Assembly: GCA_964017235.1 (NCBI GenBank)
Contig: OZ024927.1
Span: forward strand, 50,225,293-50,289,292
Direction of reading: 5' to 3'
Length of the DNA stretch: 64,000 bases
From: Sabellastarte sp. h YS-2021
Lineage: Eukaryota > Annelida > Polychaeta > Sabellida > Sabellidae
Part shown: positions 25,098 through 36,119 of the stretch, piece by piece
How the letters are laid out: every line of letters begins with the position of its first letter
Position numbering within the stretch: position 1 is the stretch's first letter
The notes under the pieces: generated by a model
The model's database searches: none
What the model saw: only the letters and a program-made list of their open reading frames with translations
Told to the model about the DNA's origin: nothing
Program-made: the position numbers and the translations under genes

Positions 25098-27900
25098 AAA
25101 ATCATTTATAACTTGAAAAGTGTTGCATTTAGAGCATTTTGTTAAAATATGTTATTCAGCTACTTTTTTCATAGCTACAATATGGTGAGTAAGTTGGGTG
25201 CCTGTCTCAATAGCTAAGTGAGTAATAGCTACTTTTGGGCTTTTCAGTAACTTCCATTATGAGTAAAATCACTTGTAACTTAAAAACTATTGCATTTAGA
25301 GAATTTCGTATAAATATGTTATTCAGCTACTTTTGGGTCAGCTATAACATAGTAAAATTTTAGACCTGTAGCTCATGGCATAGCTGAGTAATAGCTACTT
25401 TTAGGTTATCACTGTTGAGTAAATCACTTATAACTTCAAAACTATTGCATTTAGAGAATTTCGTATAAATATGTTATTCAGCTACTTTTGGGTCAGCTAT
25501 AACATAGTAAAATTTCAGACCTGTAGCTCATGGCATAGCTGAGTAATAGCTACTTTTAGGTTATCACTGTTGAGTAAATCGCTTATAACTTGGAAACTAT
25601 TGCATTTACAGTATTTTGTTTCAATATGTTATTCACCTATTTTGGGATCAGCTATAACATAGTGAAGTTTCAGATCTGTGGCTCATTGCATAGCTGAGTA
25701 ATAGCTACTTTGAAGTTCTCACTATTGAGTAAATCAGTTGTAATTGGAAAACTATTGCATTTAGAGAATTTCGTATAAATATGTTATTCAGCTACTTTTG
25801 GGTCAGCTATAACATAGTAAAATTTCAGACCTGTAGCTCATGGCATAGCTGAGTAATAGCTACTTTTAGGTCATCACTATTGAGTAAATCAGTTGTAACT
25901 TGAAAACTATTGCATTTACAGTATTTTGCTTAAATATGTTGTTCACCTACTTTTGGGTCAGCTATAACATAGTAAAATTTCAGACCTGTAGCTCATTGCA
26001 TAGCTGAGTAATAACTACTTTGAGGTTCTCACTATTGAGTAAATCAGTTGTAATTGCAAAACTATTGCATTTAGAGAATTTAGTATAAATATGTTATTCA
26101 GCTACTTTTGGGTCAGCTATAACATAGTAAAATTTCAGACCTGTAGCTCATGGCATAGCTGAGTAATAGCTACTTTTAGGTCATCACTATTGAGTAAATC
26201 AGTTGGAACTTGAAAACTATTGCATGTACAGTATTTTGCTTAAATATGTTGTTCACCTACTTTTGGGTCAGCTATAACATAGTAAAATTTCAGACCTGTA
26301 GCTCATGGCATAGCTGAGTAATAGCTACTTTGAGGTTATCACTGTTGAGTAAATCGCTTATAACTTGGAAATTATTGCATTTAGAGTATTTTGTTTCAAT
26401 ATGTTATTCACCTATTTTGGGGTCAGCTATAACATAGTGAAGTTCCAGACCTGTGACTCATTGCATAGCTGAGTAATAGCTACTTTGAAGTTCTCAATGT
26501 TGAGTAAATCACTTATAATTTGAAAACTATTGCATTTAGAGAATTTAGTATAAATATGTTATTCGGCTACTTTTGGGTCAGCTATAACATAGTAAAATTT
26601 CAGACCTGTAGCTCATGGCATAGCTGAGTAATAGCTACTTTTAGGTTATCACTGTTGAGTAAATCACTTATAACTTGGAAACTATTGCATTTAGAGTATT
26701 TTGTTTCAATATGTTATTCACCTATTTTGGGGTCAGCTATAACATAGTGAAGTTCCAGACCTGTGGCTCATTGCATAGCTGAGTAATAGCTACTTTTAGG
26801 TTATCACTGTTGAGTAAATCGCTTATAACTTGGTAATTATTGCATTTAGAGTATTTTGTTTCAATATGTTATTCACCTATTTTGGGGTCAGCTATAACAT
26901 AGTGAAGTTCCAGACCTGTGACTCATTGCATAGCTGAGTAATAGCTACTTTGAAGTTCTCAATGTTGAGTAAATCACTTATAATTTGAAAACTATTGCAT
27001 TTAGAGAATTTAGTATAAATATGTTATTCAGCTACTTTTGGGTCAGCTATAACATAGTAAAATTTCAGACCTGTAGCTCATGACATAGCTGAGTAATAGC
27101 TACTTTTAGGTTATCACTGTTGAGTAAATCACTTATAACTTGGAAACTATTGCATTTAGAGTCTTTTGTTTCAATATGTTATTCACCTATTTTGGGGTCA
27201 GCTATAACATAGTGAAGTTCCAGACCTGTGGCTCATTGCATAGCTGAGTAATAGCTACTTTGAAGTTCTCACTGTTGAGTAAATCAGTTGTAATTGGAAA
27301 ACTATTGCCTTTACAGAAATTTGTGCAAATATGTTATTCAGCTACTTTTGGGTCAGCTATAACATAGTGAAATTACAGACCTGTAGCTCATGGCACAACT
27401 GAGCAATAGCTATTCTCAGGCACTGACTGTTGAGTAAATCGGCTATAACTTGAAAAATATTGCATTTGGAGTATTTTGTTAAAATATATTGTTCACCTAC
27501 TTTTGGGTTAGCTATAACATAGTGAAATTACAGACCTATAGCTCATGGCATAGCGGAGCAATAGCTATTTTCAGGTTCTCACTATTGAGTAAATCAGTTG
27601 TAACTTGAAAACTATTGCATTTACAGTATTTTGCTTAAATATGTTGTTCACCTACTTTTAGGTCAGCTATAACAGAGCAAAAATTCAGACTTGTAGCTCA
27701 TTGCATAGCTGAGTAATAGTTACTTTGAGGTTCTCACTCTTGAGTAAATCAGTTGTAACTTGAAAACTATTACATTTAGAGTATTTTGTTAAATATGTTA
27801 TTCACAGACGTTTTGGTCAGCTATAACATAGTGAAATTGCAGACCTCTATGTCATGGCATAGCTGAGCAATAGCTTCTTTCAGGTTCTCACTGTTGAGTA
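25098..27900. repeat. Satellite C, about 155-bp period, about 18 copies
   Basis: The phrase AAATCACTTATAACTTG or a variant recurs at about 25266, 25424, 25576, 25732, 25887, 26040, 26197 and onward, roughly every 155 bp. Two unit types are visible. One has GAGAATTTCGTATAAAT and TTCAGCTACTTTTGGG; the other has AGTATTTTGTTTCAAT and TTCACCTATTTTGGGG. They tend to alternate. GTGAAGTTTCAGACCTGTAG relates it to satellite B. Confidence 0.94.
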
Positions 27901-28728
27901 AATCATTGTATCCAACCTGTAGGAAATCATGGGCTGGGAATCTGTTAATATGGTCCGATTTGACCTTGGAACCCTCCTTCAAGGTCAAATGAGGATAGTC
28001 AAACATAAAAGTGCTTATAACTCGCTTATTATTGGTCCTAGAGGTTTGGAATGAAAACCAACCTATAGAAAATCATGAGCTGGGAATTTTTTGGTGTGGT
28101 CGGATTTCACCTTGGACCCCTCCTTCAAGGTCAAATGAGGATAGCCAAACTTAAAAGTGCTTATAACTCACTTATTATTGGTCCTAGAGGTTTGGAATGG
28201 AAAACCAACCTATAGAAAATCATGGGCTGGGAATCTTTTGGTGTGGTCGGATTTCACCTTAGACCCCTCCTTCCAAGTCAAACGAAGATAGCCAAACTTA
28301 AAGTGCTTATAACTCGCGTATTATTGGTCTTGGAGGTTTGGGATGGTAAACCAACATATAGGAAATCATGGGCTGGGATTCTTTTGGTGTGGTCAGATTT
28401 GACCTGGGACCCCTCCTTCAAGGTCAATTGAGGATAGCCAAACTTACAATTGCTTAGAACTCGCTTATTATTGGTCCTACAGGTTTGGGATGGTAAACAA
28501 GCTACAGGAAATCATGGGCTGGGAATTTTTTTGTGTGGTCGGATTTGACCTTGGACCCCTCCGTCAAGGTCAAACAAGGATAGCCAAACTTAAAAAGTGC
28601 CTATGACTCACTTATTATTGGTCCGAGAGGTTTGGGATGGTAAACCATCCTAAATTCTTTGGCTGGGAATCTTTTGGTATGGTCAGATTTGACCTTTGGA
28701 CCCCTTCTTCATGGTCGAACGAGGATAT
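27901..28728. repeat. Satellite D, 147-bp period, about 6 copies (first array)
   Basis: The unit contains GGAAATCATGGGCTGGGAAT, TTTGACCTTGGACC, TTCAAGGTCAAACGAGGATA and GTGCTTATAACTCGC. It has the same orientation and sequence as the large array at 60636-63110. The following bases (ATTGCATTTATAGTATTTCT) return to satellite C sequence, so D is nested in C. Confidence 0.93.
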
Positions 28729-29470
28729 TGCATTTATAGTATTTCTCTAAATATTTTTAACCTACTTTTTACACTTAAACAATTACCTTGTTACTTTATT
28801 TCATAATACCATTTGCAGGGCACAACTTTTTTGTCCTTTTCTTCTGTCAGCTTCGGAATATCTTTCGAACATGCTGTTCAGTTACCATTTACTGTATTTC
28901 TGTACAGCCCTTTCCCTGATAATTATGCTTTCCTCTCATTATCACCATCACAAATCAAAAACATTCAGTCAGCTGACACAGTGCCCGTTCACGGGCACTC
29001 TCCTCTTGTCTTGTCAAGATATGGACTTACTCTGGAGCTTCTACTGAAGATTTTGTTAATATTTTTGGTCCTTATTTGTTTACGCTCTATCTATTATAAT
29101 TATATCGATATCAGTGAGCAGAAATGCCATGTTTTATTAAATAAGTGATGACTCTTTATAACCTCCATCTCACTTGTCAACACTTAAATTATTGGAAACA
29201 AACCACATATTTTAAGAAATTGTACACTTTCATCCCATATTTTGTGCATTTTGGGACTTTTGTTGCAATTTCATTAAGAGGAAATGTCCATGTTTAATTG
29301 GGGTGTACTAAATCGGAGCCCTGGAATAGGAACAATGTTGCATTGGTGACCTCCCAATCTACACAATTTTTGACACCGACTCATCCCTACTTACAAGGTT
29401 ATGACATGTTGGCAAATGTGACAGAACAGTTTGACTAAATTAAACATCAGGAATTATAATGTACTTTCAG

Positions 29471-29681
29471 CTACACATCACAGTGATTGACATCAATGAC
29501 AACCGTCCTGAATTTAACCAGAGTACCTATGTGAGGCATATCTCTGAAAACGCAGCACCAGGCACTGAGGTTTTGGTGGTCACAGCAAGAGATTCCGATG
29601 AGGACCAGAGATTATTCTACACAATCCATGCATACAGGGATAGAGAGAGCCAGGGAAAGTTCCAGATCAACTCAGAAACAG
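29471..29681 (+). CDS. FAT1: Fat-like cadherin, internal exon f (canonical DINDNRP linker)
   Basis: The exon has 211 nt, acceptor TGTACTTTCAG and donor GTAGTGTG, and encodes 70 codons plus one base (phase 1). It starts LHITVIDINDNRPEF, a canonical calcium-binding linker. The next repeat follows with YVRHISENAAPGTEVLVVTARDSDEDQRLFYTI and FQINSETG. Human FAT1 has VIDTNDHRPQF, IPEDTAPETEILQISAVDQDEKNKLIYTL in the same order. A DIRS-type retroelement starts only about 124 bp beyond the splice donor, and the next exon is 14.5 kb away. Confidence 0.94.
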
Positions 29682-29822
29682 GTAGTGTGTTGCATGGTTT
29701 GGTTATGGGTACTTTAGTTACATATTTATTACATTTTCTTACCAGTGGTTTTTACCCTCTTTGGACACCAGCACTTTAGAAGATGAGCACCTTACAAATA
29801 CTTCATTTTATTGCGCTACAAT

Positions 29823-29966
29823 AGCTTACCATGTGGGACTGAATGCTTTACTGGTTGCCGCGAGGCACAGACGACCAACGCTCGAGAAAAACAAGCATGT
29901 AGTTGGTTCGGCCTCATAGGTTGTCGTGACGTCATCACTTCCTGTGTATCAGCCTCCTTTTCGTTG
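29823..29966 (+). repeat. Left inverted terminal repeat of DIRS copy 1
   Basis: It matches the reverse complement of 35934-36077 almost perfectly, from AGCTTACCATGTGGGACT to CCTTTTCGTTG. The outermost left 18 bp or so (ATTTTATTGCGCTACAAT) differ from the outermost right sequence, as is usual for DIRS. Confidence 0.9.
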
Positions 29967-30228
29967 GTCGCCGCCATATTGGATGCTCTGCTAAGTTTTC
30001 AAAGCTGTTTTCTATTATATCTCTGGATATATTGTTTGTCATTCGTCCATAATTCGGCTTTTCCTTTGTTTAGCAGTATAGAATCTTATACCCAATTTTC
30101 AGCACTTCCGGTGCTATATTTTGTCAGTTTTTTAACGTCTTCTTAATTCACGTGTTGTGTGCTCGCCACTACACTAGTACTGCTCGAATCTACGGTTCGG
30201 AGTATTTCATATTTTATTGCATTAAAAC

Positions 30229-32324
30229 ATGGCCACCGCCCACCAGTCTTCTAAAGATAAACCCAGATCCAGCAAATGCAATCATTTCTGTCAGCCATTC
30301 GACAGTCATGGCTATTGCCCCTCCTGCAGAGATGCAGGGAAGGGCGATGATCTGTGTGTTACAAAAGCTGGTACTTGTCAAATCTGTGCGTCTTTCACAG
30401 ACGAACAGTCCACTAAAATTGCTAATAGAAGATGATACAAGAAAAAACATCCCACTTCACAGGCATCGGACAAAGATCGGGACGAGGTACTTGGCGATTC
30501 TTTTGAATCGTTTTCTGGATCGCAAGCCGAACTTGAGGCTGCGGCCGATCATTTGTTTACTTCACCTCCACGTCCCAGACCCTTATCTTTCGATCCTTTG
30601 CCTCTTACTACACCAGGGCGTACTGTTCCTCCCACTCCCAGTACAGCCTTACATCATAAAGTCCATTCTTCTGTAGAAAAGTCTTTGGACCACAAATTTG
30701 ATCAGAAATTTGGTGTTTTTCAAGCCAACATCTATGATGCCCTTAAATCTATGCGTGAAGATTTCCTAAAATCTCAACAAGGGCTGGCTGATAAGATCGC
30801 CTCTTCGGCTGTTCGCACCGAACCTCAGACCTCTGTCAGTGCTTCAGAACCCATGGATATTGAATATGGCCCTTCTCTTCCTCCTCGCCTTCAGGCCGAG
30901 CAAGGTTCGGACGTTCGTCTTAGCTCTTCCGAACATACACAGTCTGTTCGCCCCAAGACGTCCACTCACAAGGTTAGCCATGCTCCAATCTCAGGTTCGG
31001 GATCTGATTCCGATCATGATCGCCCTTCATATTCTAGACCTAAAAAGCACTCTGACAAGTCTAAACATAAGTCAAGGTCCGCATATTTGCCCTCATCGTC
31101 AGGGGAGGATCAGTCCCCTAGACGTAGACACAGGTCTCCCAAGCCCCAGAGAATGGCCTCTGATGATCAGGAACATCCTCAAATTGACCTTGATCCGCCC
31201 TACTATAGGGATGTGGCTCTGGCTGACATCCCAAATCAATATGCGGAGGAGGTAGATACTTTTCGACGTATCCTCAAATTACCTGATCCGAGGGATTCAG
31301 TCCCCAGACCTGCTACTGCTATCATAGGTATCGATGACGAGGTGGCCGTCCAAGAGCTGAGACCTACGGGTCCATCAGCTATGTTGCCCCTCAACTCTGG
31401 TATAAGAGATGCCTTTGACAAATTCAACAATGACCTTATGGCTGCAAACCTGGCAGAGGGCAAATACCCAAAGCCCCCCCCCCCCCTTCCACTTCTAAGT
31501 GGTACAAGGTTGGACAACCTTGTTTTTCGGAGAAACTCCAAGATTTAAATGCAGACTTTGCCAAGATCTGTATATCTCCTAAACCTTCGGGGGCCCCTTT
31601 AGGCAAGGTCCCACTCTCTGTCCTCAAGGACTTAGAACAACAGGCAAGGTACAATCTAACCACATTGAATTTCACGACCACTTTTGCCAAGACATCCTCC
31701 TCCTGCAACTCTACCATGAGGAGGTGTCGTTATGGACTAAAAGAAACCTTCAAGAAGGTCAAGTCCCAGGTCAGGAAAGGTGCCGACCCTGAAAAAGCAG
31801 TAAAACGTGGTTATGATGAGGCCTATGACTACTTTGATCTCTGGGAGAAGACCCTCACTATTCAACATAAGGCCATAACCTGCCTGAGCAAATCCCTTGC
31901 CCATATTTTACAAAGGGAACTTTACACAATGGCAACTTCCGGCTTGCTTAGACGCGAAGCCGAAATGTCCCATCTGCAGCCACAATTAGGGGAAACCAGA
32001 TGTCAAGAGCTCAGGAATTCCTCTCTCTGGACTCGTTCCCTGTTCAACTCCCAGTCAGTGAAGGAAGGCGAGGACTTCCTTCTCAAAAAAGGCACCTCAA
32101 AAGATGCTCAGGGTTTCGGACCCTACCAAAATAAGCCCTTTCGTGGTTCCCACCACAATAAGAGAAGAGGCTCCTACAGGAAACGCCCCTTTGGGGGCAA
32201 TTCCTCCCAAAGCAGCAACTATTCGTTTCCCTCTTCTAGAGGAAAACCAAACTTCAGAGGCTCCAGGGGTCGTTTTCGACCCCACAACAAAGGAAAAGGG
32301 CGTGGAAACCCCTCTTCCCAATGA
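30229..32324 (+). pseudogene. gag-like region of DIRS copy 1 (broken)
   Basis: The start has a compact Cys/His-rich segment (CNHFCQPFDSHGYCPSC, then more cysteines) of zinc-knuckle-like spacing. A Ser/Pro-rich low-complexity middle and a helical, Lys-rich part follow, and the tail is Arg/Gly-rich (FRGSRGRFRPHNKGKGRGN) and suited to nucleic-acid binding. The counterpart in copy 2 shows the same order of parts. The region is interrupted about twice. The capsid assignment rests on position and composition, since gag proteins of this order are poorly conserved. Confidence 0.75.
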
Positions 32325-34380
32325 CTCCTATCAAGCCTCAATCAATCCACCAGTAGGAGGTCGCCTCCGTTCTTTCAGGAGAGACTGGCACGCAAACAAT
32401 TGCTCAGCCAACGTGTTAAATATCATCACCAATGGCTACGTTCTGCCATTCCTCTCAAGGCCAAACTTGATAAGATTTCCTCTGATTGTGTCAGAGTACA
32501 AGGCCCCTCAAAAAGACCAAGCCTTGGCCGATTGCATCCAGTCTCTCCTGTTAAAGAATGCTATCGAAAGGGTGGAAAATGTAAAATCTCTCGGGTTTTA
32601 CAGTCGCCTCTTTCTTGTACCCAAGCCTCACCAAAGGTGGAGGCCAGTAATAGACCTAAGCAGGCTCAACACTTTTCTACACGTAGAAAAGTTCAAAATG
32701 GAAACGCCAGAGTCCATCAGGACTTCTCTGATTCCGGGGGAATGGGTAGCGTCAATAGACCTGTCGGACGCTTACCTCCACATCCCCATCCATCCAAACT
32801 CAAGGAAGTATCTAAGATTTTGCCACAGGTCACAGGTGTTCCAGTTCACCTCGCTCCCATTCGGACTAGCCACAGCCCCCCAGGTATTCACCATGGTCGT
32901 CAAAGAAGTGAAGCTCATGGCCCTCAGCAGAGGACTCAGACTTCATCAATACCTGGACGACTGGCTGATCAGGTCTCAGTCCCAGGAGGAAGCATTAGTG
33001 AACACTCGGACAGTGGTAGATCTCACCCAGTCCTTGGGATGGATCTTAAACCAAGAGAAATCAGAACTGAAACCAACTCAGGTGTTCTCGTTCGTGGGCT
33101 ACGAATACCACCTAGATTCAGCCCTTGTAAAACCCACTCAAGAGAGATGGCTCAAACTTCAGGATTTGATCCTACGACTCAAGTCGAAACATGTTTTGAC
33201 TGCAAGATGTTTGATGTCTCTAATTGGGTTGCTAGCCTCAACGGAGAAGATGGTCCCGGAGGGACGCCTTCACATGAGACCGTTTCAGTTTCACCTGAAA
33301 GAGCACTGGAAATTTCCTCAGTCGCTGGACAGCCTCCTTCCCTAGACAGAAGTCATTTCTGCTCATCTGGACTGGTGGCAGAATCCTGCAAAGGTGATGA
33401 TAGGCGCCGACCTTCATCCCAAAGACCACAGTATCCAACTCTTTACAGACGCCTCAAACGAAGGCTGGGGCGCTCACTTAGAACAAAGTTCTACAAAAGG
33501 TCTGTGGTCACCTCAGGAAAAAGGACTTCACATAAACGTCCTAGAATTGAAAGCTGTCTTTCTGGCTTTGAGACACTTCAGAGACCAGTGTCAGGACCAA
33601 ACAGTGCTAGTTGCCACGGACAACTCAACTGTGGTAGCTTACATAAACAAACAAGGGGGAACACACTCGGCGGAGATGTGCGCACTCCTGTGGAGACTCA
33701 TGACCTGGTGCCACCACTATCACATAATCTTGAAAGCCAGACACATTCCAGGGTGCCTGAATGTGATGGCCGACCTACTTTCCAGGTCGAACCAGGTTCA
33801 GTCGACCGAATGGTCACTCCATCCACAGGTGTTCAAACAGATCTGCCGAAAGTGGTTCACTCCCCACGTGGACCTTTTTGCCACTCATCTGAACCACAAG
33901 CTCCCTCTGTACGTGTCTCCTATCCCAGACCCCCAGGCCTGGGACATAGATGCTCTAAACATAGACTGGACGGGTCTCACTGCTTATGCTTACCCTCCAA
34001 CGGCTCTCCTTTACAGGGTGATCCAAAAAATCAGGCAATGCACCTGCCTGATCATACTAATAGCCCCAGGCTGGCCAGGGATGCCCTGGTTCTGGGACCT
34101 AGTGCAGCTCTCAACAGAGATCCCTCTACAACTCCCGGTGTCGACAACACTCCTCAAGCAGTCCCACAACTTCGTGTTCCACAGCTCCCCGCAGCACCTC
34201 AACCTCCACGCCTGGTCTCTAGGAGTGGACAACTCCAAGAACAAGGCTTCTCTGTGGAAGTGGCAGAGAGAATTGCTGCACCTCAGCGGTCTTCAACAAG
34301 GAACATCTACAAATCAAAGTGGGCCCTATTTGAAAAATGGTGCAGAGATAATTCGGTGGATTTCTCCTCACCATCTGTGA
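32104..34380 (+). pseudogene. Reverse transcriptase / RNase H region of DIRS copy 1 (broken)
   Basis: Motifs in order are RPVIDLSRLN, IDLSDAYLHIPI, LPFGLATAPQVFT, the catalytic QYLDDWLI, and then RNase H with LFTDASNEGWGAH, a conserved LELKA and ATDNSTVVAYIN. YLDD-type RT with RNase H directly behind it, upstream of a tyrosine recombinase, is the DIRS arrangement. The 5' end overlaps the gag-like region, and most of it overlaps the recombinase frame, as is known for the family. It has about one interruption. Confidence 0.9.
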
Positions 34381-35297
34381 AGCAAATCTCAGATTTCTTT
34401 ATGTATCTGTACCAAGACCTAAACAGGCGCCCCTCTACCATTGATGGTTACAGGACAGCTATTGTTGACACTCTGGGCCCTACGGCCCAGCATATTGCCC
34501 ATAATGAGGACCTTCACAGGTTGCTCTCCAGTTTTCACAGGGATCGCCCCAAGAGTTCCAGAAACCTTCCTCAGTGGAACCTATCTGTTGTCCTCAATGA
34601 GCTCACAAAAGCGCCCTTTGAGCCTATGAAAGACACAGACCTCAAACATCTCACTCTCAAGACTGCTTTCTTGCTAGCTCTGGCCTCCGGCAAGCGCCGC
34701 AGTGAAATCCACGCCTGGGTCGCAAACAAAGTATCTAATCTAGGCCAATGGGAAAAGGTAGCCTTGTTCCCTTCATCAGATTTTATAGCCAAAAACCAGC
34801 TAGCAAGAGAAGGTTCTCAAAGTGTGTCTCCGGTGACTATTCCTGCCTTGACTACCATTGTAGATAGACAATTCAAAGAAGACAGGACCTTGTGTCCTGT
34901 ACGGGCTTTGAGGTACTATCTGGACCGAACCAAGGACCTGAGAGGGTCCCGGTCTCTTCTTTTCATCTCCTTCAAGAAAGGACATACCTCAGATATCAGA
35001 CCCGCTACTCTCTCTTCATGGTTGAAACAAACCATTCTACTTTGTTATAAGCAAGCAGACCAGCAAGCCTTGGACTTAGTCCAAGTTAAAGCGCATGACA
35101 TTAGGGCCTTCGCAGCCTCTAAGGCTTTTTACGGTGGGGTATCGGTGGACCAGATCATGCAAGCGTGTCACTGGAAAGCTCACAACACGTTTACCAATTT
35201 TTATCTAAAAGACCTTACTTGGTCGGACAACGACAACAACATGTATCTGGGACCAGTAGTAGCGGCTCAACAGGTCCTAGACCCTTCTCCTCAGTGA
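32400..35297 (+). CDS. Tyrosine recombinase frame of DIRS copy 1
   Basis: This long open frame of 965 codons looks whole. The last 350 or so residues are a tyrosine recombinase: an N-terminal core-binding part (KWCRDNSVDFSSPSVKQI), then ASGKRRSEIHA with the first catalytic Arg, AHDIRAFAAS (HxxR box), and CHWKAHNTFTNFYL with the late His/Trp and the probable nucleophile Tyr. The first 600 or so residues overlap RT/RNase H in another reading frame and show Pro/Ser/Arg-rich sequence without a known domain. The true translation start may therefore lie well inside. Confidence 0.82.
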   Translation: MLSQRVKYHHQWLRSAIPLKAKLDKISSDCVRVQGPSKRPSLGRLHPVSPVKECYRKGGKCKISRVLQSPLSCTQASPKVEASNRPKQAQHFSTRRKVQNGNARVHQDFSDSGGMGSVNRPVGRLPPHPHPSKLKEVSKILPQVTGVPVHLAPIRTSHSPPGIHHGRQRSEAHGPQQRTQTSSIPGRLADQVSVPGGSISEHSDSGRSHPVLGMDLKPREIRTETNSGVLVRGLRIPPRFSPCKTHSREMAQTSGFDPTTQVETCFDCKMFDVSNWVASLNGEDGPGGTPSHETVSVSPERALEISSVAGQPPSLDRSHFCSSGLVAESCKGDDRRRPSSQRPQYPTLYRRLKRRLGRSLRTKFYKRSVVTSGKRTSHKRPRIESCLSGFETLQRPVSGPNSASCHGQLNCGSLHKQTRGNTLGGDVRTPVETHDLVPPLSHNLESQTHSRVPECDGRPTFQVEPGSVDRMVTPSTGVQTDLPKVVHSPRGPFCHSSEPQAPSVRVSYPRPPGLGHRCSKHRLDGSHCLCLPSNGSPLQGDPKNQAMHLPDHTNSPRLARDALVLGPSAALNRDPSTTPGVDNTPQAVPQLRVPQLPAAPQPPRLVSRSGQLQEQGFSVEVAERIAAPQRSSTRNIYKSKWALFEKWCRDNSVDFSSPSVKQISDFFMYLYQDLNRRPSTIDGYRTAIVDTLGPTAQHIAHNEDLHRLLSSFHRDRPKSSRNLPQWNLSVVLNELTKAPFEPMKDTDLKHLTLKTAFLLALASGKRRSEIHAWVANKVSNLGQWEKVALFPSSDFIAKNQLAREGSQSVSPVTIPALTTIVDRQFKEDRTLCPVRALRYYLDRTKDLRGSRSLLFISFKKGHTSDIRPATLSSWLKQTILLCYKQADQQALDLVQVKAHDIRAFAASKAFYGGVSVDQIMQACHWKAHNTFTNFYLKDLTWSDNDNNMYLGPVVAAQQVLDPSPQ

Positions 35298-35770
35298 TGT
35301 CTTCTTCGGAAAGAAAAGGGGGGGGGGGCACGTCCGCTACAGCTAAGCCTTCAGGAGTCTCCCCAGGTCTAGGTATAAGCTACCTCATCAGGGTGTTACA
35401 GGTAAGGTCTCACATATTAAATTTACATTAACTTTAAATTCTTGGGACCATAAGGTTGTCTTATAAATAAGGTTGCAAATAGCAATTCTCGAACCTTGAC
35501 CTCATTTCTGACGTCATAGCCCTTAGGGGTTCTTCCTATCTGTGTACTCCGGGTACACAATCCTCCTTCCAAACACCCTACAGTGTACGACACTGTGTAT
35601 TCTCATCAGGTTTTTGGCTCTTTACAAGTCCAACCTTCAGGATTGGGACTCTGTAAATTGGACTCAGACTGGAAATTTTTTGGAACTATTTTTTATTACT
35701 CTCAATTCGAGAAAAACAACATTCAGACCTTCCAGTCTCAGCTGTAATCCCGCCACCGGGCGGTTGAATT
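35298..35770 (+). other. 3' non-coding part of DIRS copy 1 with conserved hairpins
   Basis: No frame is expected here. A long stem with arms TTTACAAGTCCAA and TTGGGACTCTGTAAA lies at 35621-35657. A small CCGCC-ACCG-GGCGG hairpin follows near 35752. Both recur in copy 2 with sequence changes that keep the pairing. Confidence 0.7.
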
Positions 35771-35774
35771 CAGC

Positions 35775-35872
35775 ATTCAGTCCCACATGGTAAGCTATTG
35801 TAGCGCAATAAAATTGAAAATTTTAATTACTTAAATGTAGCTTTTATAAGCTACAAGCTTACCATGTGGGAC
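35775..35872 (+). repeat. Internal complementary region of DIRS copy 1
   Basis: It consists of the reverse complement of the left terminus (CATGGTAAGCTATTGTAGCG) joined to the reverse complement of the right terminus (AAATGTAGCTTTTATAAGCT). This is the circle-junction template that defines DIRS elements. Confidence 0.9.
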
Positions 35873-35933
35873 AGAGAAGAGTCCCACCCTACCTCCCCGC
35901 TGTATTACAGCTGAGGGGACATGGGTTTAATCT

Positions 35934-36077
35934 CAACGAAAAGGAGGCTGATACACAGGAAGTGATGACGTCACGACAACCTATGAGGCCGAACCAACTA
36001 CATGGTTGTTTTTCTCGAGCGTTTGTCGTCTGTGCCTCGCGGCAACCAGTAAAGCATTCAGTCCCACATGGTAAGCT
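35934..36077 (-). repeat. Right inverted terminal repeat of DIRS copy 1
   Basis: It is the reverse complement of 29823-29966 with about two differences. Beyond it, the outermost right sequence ends TTTAAGTAATTAAAATTTTC at about 36119. Confidence 0.9.
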
Positions 36078-36119
36078 TGTAGCTTATAAAAGCTACATTT
36101 AAGTAATTAAAATTTTCAA

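Larger units (their letters stand above)
24678..28999 (+). mobile_element. Tandem-array element 2 (155-bp and 147-bp satellites), HINE/TR-MITE-like
   Basis: The palindrome GTCAGCTGAC occurs twice at the left end (24678 and 24694) and once at the right (28968). A perfect 8-bp stem AGTGCCCG-TTCA-CGGGCACT follows at 28980-28999. A GC-rich run (24719-24752) lies just inside the left end. The interior is satellite C, then satellite D, then a remnant of C. The layout matches element 1. A 73-codon frame covering the left end is composed of this repeat and is not a gene. Confidence 0.6.
29805..36119 (+). mobile_element. DIRS-type tyrosine-recombinase retroelement, copy 1 (fossil)
   Basis: This is a 6.3-kb element of the DIRS order. 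It has inverted terminal repeats (29823-29966 and 35934-36077), and gag-like, reverse transcriptase/RNase H and tyrosine recombinase regions in that order. An internal region repeats both outer ends in complement, which marks the circular intermediate this family uses. The two terminal repeats differ at about two positions in 144, which suggests a fairly recent insertion. The coding part is broken in a few places. It lies in intron 6 in the same orientation as the cadherin gene, about 124 bp after exon f. No target duplication is seen, as expected for this order. Confidence 0.93.

Noticed and set aside
29811-30146. 111-codon frame at the left end of DIRS copy 1
   Set aside because: It covers the inverted terminal repeat and leader of the element and has no motif. 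It is a chance frame.
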